Shown: one piece after another, positions 42,416-50,260 of the stretch | Layout of the letters: every line of letters begins with the position of its first letter | How positions within the stretch are numbered: position 1 is the first letter of the stretch | DNA from: Sphingomonas psychrolutea | Lineage (GTDB): Bacteria; Pseudomonadota; Alphaproteobacteria; Sphingomonadales; Sphingomonadaceae | NCBI RefSeq assembly: GCF_014636175.1 | Contig: NZ_BMDW01000003.1 | Location: 186,001-250,000, forward strand | Direction of reading: 5' to 3' | Length of the DNA stretch: 64,000 nucleotides | Notes under the pieces: generated by a model | What the model saw: the letters and a program-made list of their open reading frames with translations, nothing else | Databases searched by the model: none | Told to the model about the DNA's origin: nothing | Position numbers and translations under genes: made by a program

Positions 42416-42781
42416 TCAGGCCATGCCGACGATCTGAAGTTTGCTTTCCAACGTCTCGCGATCGAAGGGCTTCATGACATATTCGTCAGCCCCCGCCTCG
42501 ATCGCGGCCCGGATATGCGCCATGCCATTCTCGGTCGTGCAGAACACGACCTTCGGGCGCGTTGGAATGCTGCTGTCGCGGAGCGCACGCAGGAAATCCA
42601 TGCCGCTCATTACCGGCATGTTCCAGTCGAGCAGGATGACATCGGGCGCGGAGGCCAAGCACGAATCCAGCGCCTCGCGCCCATCACAGGCTTCGCTGAC
42701 CTGAAAATTGAGCGTTTCCAGAATGTGACGCGCGACCTTGCGGATCACTTTTGAATCATCGACGACGAGACAGGTCTTCAT
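42416..42781 (-). CDS. cheY: Single-domain response regulator CheY
   Basis: A 121-residue receiver. LVVDDSKVIRKVAR holds the acidic pair, LLDWNMPVMSGMDFLR the phospho-acceptor Asp, and EYVMKPFDRETL the invariant Lys. It should carry CheA phosphate to a motor or other target; no flagellar genes are present here, so the output is unknown. It follows cheW after a 75-nt gap. Confidence 0.93.
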   Translation of the reverse strand: MKTCLVVDDSKVIRKVARHILETLNFQVSEACDGREALDSCLASAPDVILLDWNMPVMSGMDFLRALRDSSIPTRPKVVFCTTENGMAHIRAAIEAGADEYVMKPFDRETLESKLQIVGMA

Positions 42782-42856
42782 GAAGTCACCCTGAGTAAGC
42801 ACGCTTGCGAACACCCTTGCCCTAAAGGGGTAAGCGTCCCGTTAATCTGCGAAGAT

Positions 42857-43285
42857 TCAGGCGGCGATTGCGGCGACGCCGGGGATCAGCGCATCGAGCG
42901 CAATCGCCAGGATCGGCTCGCCATCTCGCTCGACCAGCCCGCGTCCGATCGTGCGCCACCCCTTGTCGAGCACGATCCCCGCCGACACCGGTGCCAAATC
43001 AAACGGTGCCACATCATCGAGCGCGTCGACCAACACTGCATAATGATGACCCTCGACAATCGTAATGACCGCCCGCGTCGCCTCGACGGAACCCGCATCG
43101 AGACCGAGGGCGGCACGGGTATCGATCACGGTCACGACCCGGCTGCGCAAGGCCGCAAGCCCACGCACGTGCCGCTCGGAACGCGGCACCGGCACGATCG
43201 TGCCGATATCGACGACGGATTCGACTTGGCCCGATTCGATCGCCACGGTCCGTCCGGCAATTTGCGCGATCAGGAACAACGCCAT
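42857..43285 (-). CDS. cheW: Chemotaxis coupling protein CheW
   Basis: A 142-residue protein of the CheW fold that links receptors to CheA. Typical segments are AQIAGRTVAIESGQVESVVDIGTIVPVPRSERHVRGLAALRSRVVTVIDTRAALG and the C-terminal LVDALDDVAPFD. Its start shares one base with the cheA stop (TAATG), so translation is coupled. Confidence 0.92.
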   Translation of the reverse strand: MALFLIAQIAGRTVAIESGQVESVVDIGTIVPVPRSERHVRGLAALRSRVVTVIDTRAALGLDAGSVEATRAVITIVEGHHYAVLVDALDDVAPFDLAPVSAGIVLDKGWRTIGRGLVERDGEPILAIALDALIPGVAAIAA

Positions 43286-45573
43286 TATCGACCTCCCGCC
43301 GACCGTGCGACCGCGGCCAGGAGGCCCGACCGGTCGTATCGGAAAATGCTGCTCTCATCCCCTTCCGCCTCGCGGCGCAGGCGAACAACCGCGGCGGACC
43401 CGACCGGTGTGGCGACATCCCCGTCCATCCTGACCACGACCTGCGCGCTTTCGCCAGCGCGAAGGGCCGAAGTCACGCGATATCCGGCCCCTTCGAGGAC
43501 CGGCCGCAGGAATGTCGTCATCCAGGCCGATTCGGTGCCATCAAGCAGGCATAACGGCGCGCCGAGGTCGGATCCGCCCTGCGCATGATGCGCGAAAATC
43601 CAATGAAGATCGACGACCTCGACCTGCTCACCCTCGATCGCTACCACGCCTGCGATCGGGCCAGCTTCGCGCGCGGCAACGATCGCATCGGGCAGTTCGA
43701 CGATGTCGAGCGCCTCGCCGATCGCGTAACCGATCTCGAGCCCGCCATCGCGCAGCCGCAAGACGGAAACCGAGGTCTTTGCCGCCCAGTCACCCAAAGC
43801 GACGAGTGGAATGATCGCATCATCGACCGACAATCGAAGCTGACCCGCAGAAAAGCGAATGGCGCTGGTCGACACCGGTTCGACGCGATCGATCACCGAC
43901 AGCGGTACAATCCGGCGCGTGCCATCAAGGTCATCAAACAAGAGTGCCTGAACACCCGGCGTTCGCGTTTCGACCACAAAATCGTCGGTCGGAGATTCAC
44001 GTCGGAATTCCAGCCCGGCGACATGCGCGATCCCGGCACAATCGAGCATCAACATCGGCAGACCACTGTCGGGCAGCGTCTGCCCGGCATAGACGCCCGT
44101 TGCCATAATCGCAGGCGCGGCGGGCTTTATCACCAATTCCTCATGATCGAGCACGGTATCGACCGCCAGCGCGTAGCTGCCGCCCGACACCCCGACGATC
44201 ACGAGCATCGCCGGTTCGCTGGGTTCAAAACCGAGCATCGCGCCAAGGTCGATCAAGGGCATCCGGCGGTCTCGAACCGTCGCGGTGAGCGTATCGCCGA
44301 TCCGGTCAATCCGGATCGCCTCGCCGCCGACGCGCACGATCTCTTCAATCGCCTGACGGGAAATCGCAAAGCGCTGATCGCGCACGCCGATCCCGATCGT
44401 CGCCATGATCGATAGCGTCAGCGGCACATGGATCGCGATCCGCAGGCCCTTACCCGGCGTGTTGTACAATTCGATGCGCCCGCCAATCTGTTCGACATTG
44501 GCCCGAACGACATCCATCCCGACGCCCCGACCAGAGATGGCGGTAACGGTGTCCTTGGTCGATAATCCCGGCTCGAACACCAGTTCGAGCCTGGCCTGCT
44601 CCCCGAGCCCGCGAAGCTCAGCCTCACCGCGAATCCCGCTGCTGGCGATCTTGGCGACGAGCCGGTCGATATCGATTCCCTGCCCGTCATCGCTGATCTC
44701 GATGATGATCTGATTGCCCGATTGGCGCGCCGCGACGTTCAGCCAGCCATTTTCCCGCTTGCCAGCCATCCGACGCAAGGCCGGTGCCTCGATCCCGTGA
44801 TCGATCGCGTTGCGGATGATGTGGACCAGTGGATCGCGCATCATCTCGATCATCTCGCGGTCGAGCTCGACGTCGCTACCCTCGATATGGAGCGTCACCG
44901 ATTTGCCGAGTTCGGCCGCCGTATCGCGCACCATGCGGGGGAGTGCCGAGAACAGCGCATCAATCTTTTGCATGCGCGTCCGGGTCACGGTGTCGCGCAT
45001 CTCGGCGACCGTCAATGACAGCCGTTCGAGCGCTGCCTCGACGCTCGGGTTCGCCCCATCGTCGCGCATCCGGCGTGCGAGTTCGTTGCGCGCGAGGACC
45101 ATGTCCGACATGCCGCTCATCATCCGGTCGAGCAGATCGACGTTAAGGCGCACGCTACGGCTTGGCGTGCGCAGCGTTGGGGCGGCCGCGACAACGACCG
45201 CTTCGGCCCCGGCATCGAGCGCGGCGATGAGCAGATCTTCGCCAGAATCCGCGAGCGCATGACCCGAATCGATCGCCTCGACGATCTCGCCGATCCGGTC
45301 GACAATCGCCAACACCGCATTGACGAGCTTTGTATCGGGGCTACGCTCCCCCGAGCGCACTGCGGCAAGCACATCCTCTGCGGCGTGACTCATCCGTGCG
45401 AGTCGCGGCAGATCAAGAAACCCGCAGCTTCCCTTTACGGTGTGGACAAAGCGGAAGATCGCATCGAGCCGATCGCGATCGTCGGGCGCGGATTCCCACG
45501 CGACGATCTCGCCCGAGAGCGCTTCGAGCGTCTCGCGCGTCTCGGCGATGAATTCCTGTAGCAGATCGTCCAT
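43285..45573 (-). CDS. cheA: Chemotaxis histidine kinase CheA with two CheW-like domains and a receiver-like tail
   Basis: A 762-residue kinase. P1/Hpt with FVHTVKGSCGFLDL (phospho-His near 44); dimerisation P3 (VDLLDRMMSGMSDMVLARNELARR); HATPase P4 (HIIRNAIDHGIE, SDDGQGIDID, GRGVGMDVV); CheW-like P5. A further CheW-like segment (about 530-665, VQALLFDDLDGTRRIVPLSVIDRVEP) and a tail of about 90 residues (LCLLDGTESAWMTTFLRPVLEGAGY) resemble a degenerate receiver. P2 is absent, so CheY must dock elsewhere. The ATG at 45573 starts the usual MDDLLQEFIAET; another lies at 45603. Confidence 0.94.
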   Translation of the reverse strand: MDDLLQEFIAETRETLEALSGEIVAWESAPDDRDRLDAIFRFVHTVKGSCGFLDLPRLARMSHAAEDVLAAVRSGERSPDTKLVNAVLAIVDRIGEIVEAIDSGHALADSGEDLLIAALDAGAEAVVVAAAPTLRTPSRSVRLNVDLLDRMMSGMSDMVLARNELARRMRDDGANPSVEAALERLSLTVAEMRDTVTRTRMQKIDALFSALPRMVRDTAAELGKSVTLHIEGSDVELDREMIEMMRDPLVHIIRNAIDHGIEAPALRRMAGKRENGWLNVAARQSGNQIIIEISDDGQGIDIDRLVAKIASSGIRGEAELRGLGEQARLELVFEPGLSTKDTVTAISGRGVGMDVVRANVEQIGGRIELYNTPGKGLRIAIHVPLTLSIMATIGIGVRDQRFAISRQAIEEIVRVGGEAIRIDRIGDTLTATVRDRRMPLIDLGAMLGFEPSEPAMLVIVGVSGGSYALAVDTVLDHEELVIKPAAPAIMATGVYAGQTLPDSGLPMLMLDCAGIAHVAGLEFRRESPTDDFVVETRTPGVQALLFDDLDGTRRIVPLSVIDRVEPVSTSAIRFSAGQLRLSVDDAIIPLVALGDWAAKTSVSVLRLRDGGLEIGYAIGEALDIVELPDAIVAAREAGPIAGVVAIEGEQVEVVDLHWIFAHHAQGGSDLGAPLCLLDGTESAWMTTFLRPVLEGAGYRVTSALRAGESAQVVVRMDGDVATPVGSAAVVRLRREAEGDESSIFRYDRSGLLAAVARSAGGR

Positions 45574-45616
45574 GAGCCCCCGCGGAACAGTAGGGACTTG
45601 CATGGGCGGGAAGTGG

Positions 45617-45631
45617 TTAAGGAGCGGTTTA
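45617..45631 (-). promoter_or_regulatory. Candidate CtrA box upstream of cheA
   Basis: TTAA-GGAGCGG-TTTA is one base off the CtrA consensus TTAA-N7-TTAA. It lies 44-58 nt upstream of the cheA start, just after the chpT stop. ChpT passes phosphate to CtrA, which makes this placement noteworthy, but AT-rich matches of this quality can arise by chance. Confidence 0.35.
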
Positions 45632-45642
45632 TCGAGCCCCGC

Positions 45643-46287
45643 TCAGGCGACTTTAAACGCCGCGCCGAATAACAAGACAGCTTCGTCCGGATCGGACACC
45701 TGGACGATGCCGCCGCCCTCCTGAACGAGCGCGTGGACCAGATAGGCCGCCGCCGCGCGCGGGGTGATGACCGCTTCGCCATGAGTACCGGTCAGTGCCG
45801 CGCGCATTTCGGCGTCGAGCACGATTCGCGGGCCATCCGCGCGCACGACGATCTCGACTTGGCCATCGACGCTCTCCGCACCGACATCAAGCTGCCCGCC
45901 ACGCACCAGCGCATCGCCCGCGATCAGCGCGAGATTGAGCAGCACCTTGATCGCGGGCTTGGGCAATGTCGCATCCTCGACCAGCCAGCCAAGCTTGACC
46001 TTGTGCCCATCGCCGAACAGCCCCTCGATCGCGGCGCGTGCCTCGCGCGCATCGACCGTCTCGCCGAATCCGCCCGCGGCACCAAAGGCAAGCCGGAAGA
46101 ATTTGAGTTTGTTGGCCGAAGCCTTGGCGCTGTCGCTGAGCAGTTCGAGGCACCGCGCCCGCATTTCGGGGTCGTGTTCGTCGGTGAGCAATTCGAGCCC
46201 GTTGTTGAGCGCGCCCACCGGGCTGAGCAGATCGTGGCACAGCCGCGAACACAGCAGGCTAGCAAAATCGACGGGAGTCATCGTCAT
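45643..46287 (-). CDS. chpT: Histidine phosphotransferase ChpT
   Basis: A 214-residue protein of the ChpT family, the alphaproteobacterial relay that takes phosphate from CckA and gives it to CtrA and CpdR. The phospho-His helix is LLCSRLCHDLLSPVGALNNGLELL (His near 18); helical hairpin EMRARCLELLSDSAKASANKLKFFRLAFG; then a degenerate HATPase-like fold. ATG at 46287 or 46281. It lies directly upstream of cheA on the same strand. Confidence 0.93.
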   Translation of the reverse strand: MTMTPVDFASLLCSRLCHDLLSPVGALNNGLELLTDEHDPEMRARCLELLSDSAKASANKLKFFRLAFGAAGGFGETVDAREARAAIEGLFGDGHKVKLGWLVEDATLPKPAIKVLLNLALIAGDALVRGGQLDVGAESVDGQVEIVVRADGPRIVLDAEMRAALTGTHGEAVITPRAAAAYLVHALVQEGGGIVQVSDPDEAVLLFGAAFKVA

Positions 46288-46371
46288 CGGGTCTTTGGCT
46301 TTCGGGTCAAAACGTGTCGCTCTTCTGACGATGCAGGCGCAGTGACGCAACCCACAGCGCAGCGACGCGAC

Positions 46372-46782
46372 TCATAGTTCCACAATCTCGTGCCGGACCG
46401 CGACGAAGCGGCCCTCGACCGGGCCGTTTTCGGCTGCGCGGTAAAAGCTTGCGTCACGCCCGGCCATGATCAGCCAGATTGAATCATCCGGCGTGGCAGC
46501 CGCCGCATCGCGCGCCGACGGAATCGCCGCGCCGCAGGGGTGTGAATGATAGCAGCCGACAATCGCTGGGCCGCCGGCACGCGCGGCTTTGTGCGCAGCG
46601 ATCAGCGGCACTGGGTCGATTTCAAACGCACAGCGTGGATCCGGTGCGACATTGCGACAGCGTGAGAAGTCGAGAATGCGGGTCGGCGACCCGAACAGCA
46701 AGCCGCACACCTCACGGTCCGGGGTCTTTTCCGCCTCGTTTAGCAGTCTCGCTAGTAGAGTGCTTGAAATCTCCAACGCCAT
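46372..46782 (-). CDS. JAMM/M67-family metallopeptidase
   Basis: A 136-residue protein of the Mov34/MPN fold. JAMM residues are seen as VCGLLFGSP (Glu region), YHSHPCGAAIPSARDAAAA (HxH-x7-S-x2-D) and IWLIMAG. Bacterial members can process ubiquitin-like or sulfur-carrier proteins or have unknown substrates. Metal site intact. It is transcribed away from rluD and heads toward chpT. Confidence 0.9.
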   Translation of the reverse strand: MALEISSTLLARLLNEAEKTPDREVCGLLFGSPTRILDFSRCRNVAPDPRCAFEIDPVPLIAAHKAARAGGPAIVGCYHSHPCGAAIPSARDAAAATPDDSIWLIMAGRDASFYRAAENGPVEGRFVAVRHEIVEL

Positions 46783-46798
46783 GCCCAGATTCTAGCGC

Positions 46799-47749
46799 AT
46801 GAACCGGGGGAGTGCCACTATCGAAGCCCGCGTCGCCGACGACGTGCCAGGCTTGCGTCTCGACCGGGCGCTGGCGGACGCCTTGCCCGAGGTTTCGCGG
46901 GAGCGTTTGAAGGCGCTGATCGCCGGCGGCGCGGTGACCGATCCGCAGGGCAAGCTTGCCAGCGATCCCTCCGGCAAAGCGATTCCCGGCGCGATCTATC
47001 GCGTCACCTTTCCACCCGCCGCACCCTCCGAAAACGCAGCGCAAGATATCGCCCTGAACGTCGTGTTCGAAGACGAATATCTGATCGTGATCGACAAGCA
47101 GGCCGGGCTCGTCGTGCATCCCGCCGCTGGCAACGCCGACGGCACGCTGGTCAACGCGCTGCTGCACCATTGCGCGGGCAATCTGTCGGGCATCGGCGGC
47201 GTCGCGCGGCCCGGGATCGTCCACCGTATCGACAAGGACACCTCCGGGCTGATGGTCGCAGCGAAGACCGATCGCGCGCATGAGGGGCTCGCCCGACAAT
47301 TTCACGACCACACCATCGACCGGCGTTACAAGGCGATCGTGTCAGGACGCCCTGCCCCGCCCGCTGGAACGATCGATGCGCCGCTCGCGCGGTCGCCATC
47401 CAACCGCAAGAAGATCGCGATCGTCCCCGGCGGAAAGCGCGCGGTCACGCATTACAGCACGATCGAGCGGCTGCGTGAGGGCGCGCTGGTCGAATGTCGA
47501 CTCGAGACCGGTCGCACGCATCAAGTCCGCGTTCATATGGCCTCGCTCGGACACCCCTTGCTCGGCGACCCGGTGTACGGTAGAACAAAGCAAGGCCATA
47601 AGGCAGTTTTGGAAACCTTGGGTTTCCGCCGTCAGGCGTTGCACGCCGCCCGGCTTGGGTTCATTCATCCGGTAAGAAGTACCGCTTTGTCATTCGATAG
47701 CGAAATGCCTTCGGACATGCAGGAACTGTTCGATACACTCTATAGTTAG
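46799..47749 (+). CDS. rluD: 23S rRNA pseudouridine synthase, RluD type
   Basis: A 316-residue enzyme. N-terminal S4 domain (LRLDRALADALPEVSRERLKALIAGG), catalytic Asp in GIVHRIDKDTSGLMV, and LETGRTHQVRVHMASLGHPLLGDPVYG. It probably modifies helix 69 of 23S rRNA (positions 1911, 1915, 1917 in E. coli). Divergent from the JAMM gene with 16 bp between starts. rpoH follows. Confidence 0.93.
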   Translation: MNRGSATIEARVADDVPGLRLDRALADALPEVSRERLKALIAGGAVTDPQGKLASDPSGKAIPGAIYRVTFPPAAPSENAAQDIALNVVFEDEYLIVIDKQAGLVVHPAAGNADGTLVNALLHHCAGNLSGIGGVARPGIVHRIDKDTSGLMVAAKTDRAHEGLARQFHDHTIDRRYKAIVSGRPAPPAGTIDAPLARSPSNRKKIAIVPGGKRAVTHYSTIERLREGALVECRLETGRTHQVRVHMASLGHPLLGDPVYGRTKQGHKAVLETLGFRRQALHAARLGFIHPVRSTALSFDSEMPSDMQELFDTLYS

Positions 47750-47806
47750 ACTACCGGGCGGGTGTATCCTATTCTGGAGCAACCGCCGCATAAAGGGAGA
47801 CACACC

Positions 47807-48712
47807 ATGGCAGCCCGCAGCAACGTCCCCGCGACGATCCCCGCCCTTGGCGGCGAGGCAAGCCTCAATCGCTATCTGAGCGAGATCAAGAAATTCCCGC
47901 TGCTCGCGCCCGAGCAGGAATATATGCTCGCAAAACGGTTCGAGGAACATGGCGATACCGATGCCGCGGCCCAGCTCGTCACCTCACATCTCCGCCTCGT
48001 GGCGAAGATTGCGATGGGCTATCGCGGCTATGGCTTGCCGGTCAGCGAGCTGATTTCCGAGGGCAATATCGGCCTGATGCAGGGCGTAAAGAAGTTCGAG
48101 GCCGATCGCGGCTTCCGACTTGCGACCTATGCGATGTGGTGGATTCGCGCCTCGATCCAGGAATTCATCCTGCGCTCGTGGAGCCTCGTGAAGATGGGCA
48201 CCACCGCTGCGCAGAAGAAGCTGTTCTTCAACCTGCGCCGGATGAAGTCGAAGCTTGATGCGTTCGAGGACGGCGATCTGTCGCCGGAGCATCTCGCCAA
48301 GATCGCCAAGGACCTCGGCGTGACCGAGGCCGAAGTGACCAGCATGAACCGCCGCATGGCGATGGGCGGCGACACGTCGCTCAACGTGCCGATGCGCGAG
48401 GATGGCGAAGGCCAGTGGCAGGATTGGTTGCAGGACGATGCGCCGCTGCAGGACACCGTCGTCGCCGAAGCGCAGGAAGCCGATGTCCGGCACGAGATGC
48501 TGACCTCGGCGATGAGCGATCTCAACGAGCGCGAGAAGTTCATCCTGACCGAACGCCGCCTGACCGACGAGCCCAAGACGCTCGAAGAGCTTTCGCAGGT
48601 TTACGGCGTAAGCCGCGAGCGCGTGCGCCAGATCGAGGTGCGGGCCTTTGAGAAATTGCAAAAGGCGATGATGCGGCTTGCCGGTGACAAACGGATGCTA
48701 GTCGCCGCCTGA
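47807..48712 (+). CDS. rpoH: Heat-shock sigma factor RpoH (sigma-32)
   Basis: A 301-residue sigma-70-family factor. Region 1.2 LNRYLSEIKKFPLLAPEQEY; region 2 LRLVAKIAMGYRGYGLPVSELISEGNIGLMQGVKKFEADRGFRLATYAMWWIRASIQEF; RpoH-box-like AAQKKLFFNLRRMK; region 4.2 GVSRERVRQIEVRAFEKLQ. It drives heat-shock genes. GGGAG lies 9 nt before the ATG. An in-frame upstream ATG (47762) is less likely. mtgA follows on the same strand. Confidence 0.96.
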   Translation: MAARSNVPATIPALGGEASLNRYLSEIKKFPLLAPEQEYMLAKRFEEHGDTDAAAQLVTSHLRLVAKIAMGYRGYGLPVSELISEGNIGLMQGVKKFEADRGFRLATYAMWWIRASIQEFILRSWSLVKMGTTAAQKKLFFNLRRMKSKLDAFEDGDLSPEHLAKIAKDLGVTEAEVTSMNRRMAMGGDTSLNVPMREDGEGQWQDWLQDDAPLQDTVVAEAQEADVRHEMLTSAMSDLNEREKFILTERRLTDEPKTLEELSQVYGVSRERVRQIEVRAFEKLQKAMMRLAGDKRMLVAA

Positions 48713-48770
48713 TTCGCCTGGGGCCGGTCGTAAAGTGGACAGTGCCGACCGGCTCCTCCTAGAAGACGGT

Positions 48771-49517
48771 ATGAGCGACCTGATGCCGTCCCCCGCCCTG
48801 CCCAGTCCGCGTGACCAGCGGGCGTCGCCAAGACGCGGCATCGTCCGGCGACTCAACGCTTGGATCGTGCGGCTCGTGCTGGGTTTCGTGCTGCTCTCGG
48901 TCCTTATGGTCGTGATCTACCGCTTCGTGCCGCCACCGGTCACGCTGACGATGATTGGCGATGCGATCGGCGGGCACGGGATCGACAAATCCTGGCGGCC
49001 CTTGTCCCAGATCGACCCCAATATGGCGCGGGCCGCGATTGCGGGCGAAGATTCGCGGTTCTGCACGCATCACGGGTTCGATCTGAAGGCGATCGAGACC
49101 GCCTATAGCCGCAATGCGCGCGGCGGGCGTATCCGCGGTGGATCGACGATCAGCCAGCAGACCGCCAAGAACGTCTTCTTGATTCAGGGCGGCGGTTATG
49201 TCCGCAAGGCGCTCGAAGCGTATTTCACCGTGCTGATCGAGGCGATTTGGGGAAAACGCCGGATCATGGAGGTGTATCTCAACGTCGCCGAGACCGGCAT
49301 CGGCACCTACGGCGTCGAGGCCGGCGCGCAGCGTTATTTCGGTCATGACGCCGGGCAATTGTCGCCGCAGGAGGCCGGGCGGATCGCTGCGATCCTGCCG
49401 CTCCCGAAGAAGCGCGCCGCAGTGGCCCCGCGCGGCTTCACTCGCCGTCACGGCAACGCCATCACCCGCCGGGTCGGCGTCGTCCGCAACGACGGGCTGG
49501 ATGGGTGCCTGCGCTAG
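48771..49517 (+). CDS. mtgA: Monofunctional peptidoglycan glycosyltransferase
   Basis: A 248-residue GT51 enzyme that polymerises lipid II. A basic N-terminus and membrane helix (about 32-53), then AAIAGEDSRFCTHHGFD (catalytic Glu), GGSTISQQTAKNVFL, RKALEAYFTVLIEAIWGKRRIMEVYLNVAETG and EAGRIAAILPLPKK. No transpeptidase domain. A GTG at 48735 is in frame, but the ATG is used. It lies 58 nt after rpoH. Confidence 0.95.
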   Translation: MSDLMPSPALPSPRDQRASPRRGIVRRLNAWIVRLVLGFVLLSVLMVVIYRFVPPPVTLTMIGDAIGGHGIDKSWRPLSQIDPNMARAAIAGEDSRFCTHHGFDLKAIETAYSRNARGGRIRGGSTISQQTAKNVFLIQGGGYVRKALEAYFTVLIEAIWGKRRIMEVYLNVAETGIGTYGVEAGAQRYFGHDAGQLSPQEAGRIAAILPLPKKRAAVAPRGFTRRHGNAITRRVGVVRNDGLDGCLR

Positions 49518-49520
49518 CGC

Positions 49521-49766
49521 TTATTTGGTTGCGTCGTCCGCAGCTTTGGAGGCGCTGTCGCCGACCTTCTTTGCACTATCGCCGACATCCTTGGCGGCAC
49601 TCGTCACCGCGTCGGTCCGCAGATTGTCGTTCTGGCTCTTGTTGAAGAGAAAGAACGCGCCGACCGCGACCGCGATCAGCAACGCGAGGCCGATCAGGAT
49701 CGTCCCGCCGCTGCCGCGACGTTCGATGACGGTGGTGTGCGGCGTGTCGGTGACCTTGTCTGGCAT
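49521..49766 (-). CDS. Small single-pass protein with helical stress-type tail
   Basis: An 81-residue protein. Polar N-terminus with PHTTVIERRGSGG, membrane helix at about 23-41 (ILIGLALLIAVAVGAFFLF), then an Ala/Asp/Ser/Lys helix (AVTSAAKDVGDSAKKVGDSASKAADDATK) like the repeats of LEA or CsbD-type stress proteins. GGAGG before the ATG is strong. Convergent with mtgA. Function unknown. Confidence 0.75.
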   Translation of the reverse strand: MPDKVTDTPHTTVIERRGSGGTILIGLALLIAVAVGAFFLFNKSQNDNLRTDAVTSAAKDVGDSAKKVGDSASKAADDATK

Positions 49767-49846
49767 GCTATCCTCCTGTTTTGACTGGAGACGATAACTT
49801 GCGCAGCGGTGAAACGTTCCGCTGGGGGGATCCGCTCGGAGCGCGC

Positions 49847-49938
49847 GACGTGGCAAAGCCACGTCGTCGGACGGGCAAATGCCCGCCGGCCGAGCTTGCG
49901 CGAGTCGAGCGGGCGTAGCCGCTCGCCGCGCTGCGCTC
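49847..49938. repeat. REP-like stem-loop array, copy A
   Basis: A chain of short hairpins: GACGTGG-CAAA-GCCACGTC, then CGGGC-AAAT-GCCCG, and GCGGC-type inverted arms up to GCTGCGCTC. The order and wording (GTCGTCGGACGGGC..TGCCCGCCGGCCG.GCTTGC) recur at 52928-53018. It abuts the 3' end of ybaB, sharing about 2 bp. Confidence 0.7.
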
Positions 49939-50260
49939 AAAACGGCAATTTGAACCCCGGCGGCAACGGAATGCCGCTCGTCATCTTCGCCATTTCCGCA
50001 CCCGAAGCCGCATCGGCCTTCGCCTTGGCGTCGTTAAAAGCAGCGACGACCAGATCCTCGATCATCTGCTTCTCGCTTGGCTGGAGCAGCGATTCGTCGA
50101 TCTCGATGCCGATGATCCGGCCCTTGGCCGACGCACGCACCTTGACGAGGCCACCGCCCGCGGCACCTTCGACCTCGATCTTGTCGAGCCCATCCTGCGC
50201 CTTGGTCAATTCGGCCTGGACGTTTTGCGCCATCGCCATAATCTCTTCGATGCTCTTCAT
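49937..50260 (-). CDS. ybaB: YbaB/EbfC nucleoid-associated protein
   Basis: A 107-residue DNA-binding protein. MAQNVQAELTKAQDGLDKIEVEGAAGGGLVKVRASAKGRIIGIEIDESLL and the end GAEMAKMTSGIPLPPGFKLPF are typical. It works as a dimer that coats DNA. The usual dnaX-ybaB(-recR) pairing is kept: ATGA overlap with dnaX. recR is not in this window at this end. Confidence 0.96.
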   Translation of the reverse strand: MKSIEEIMAMAQNVQAELTKAQDGLDKIEVEGAAGGGLVKVRASAKGRIIGIEIDESLLQPSEKQMIEDLVVAAFNDAKAKADAASGAEMAKMTSGIPLPPGFKLPF

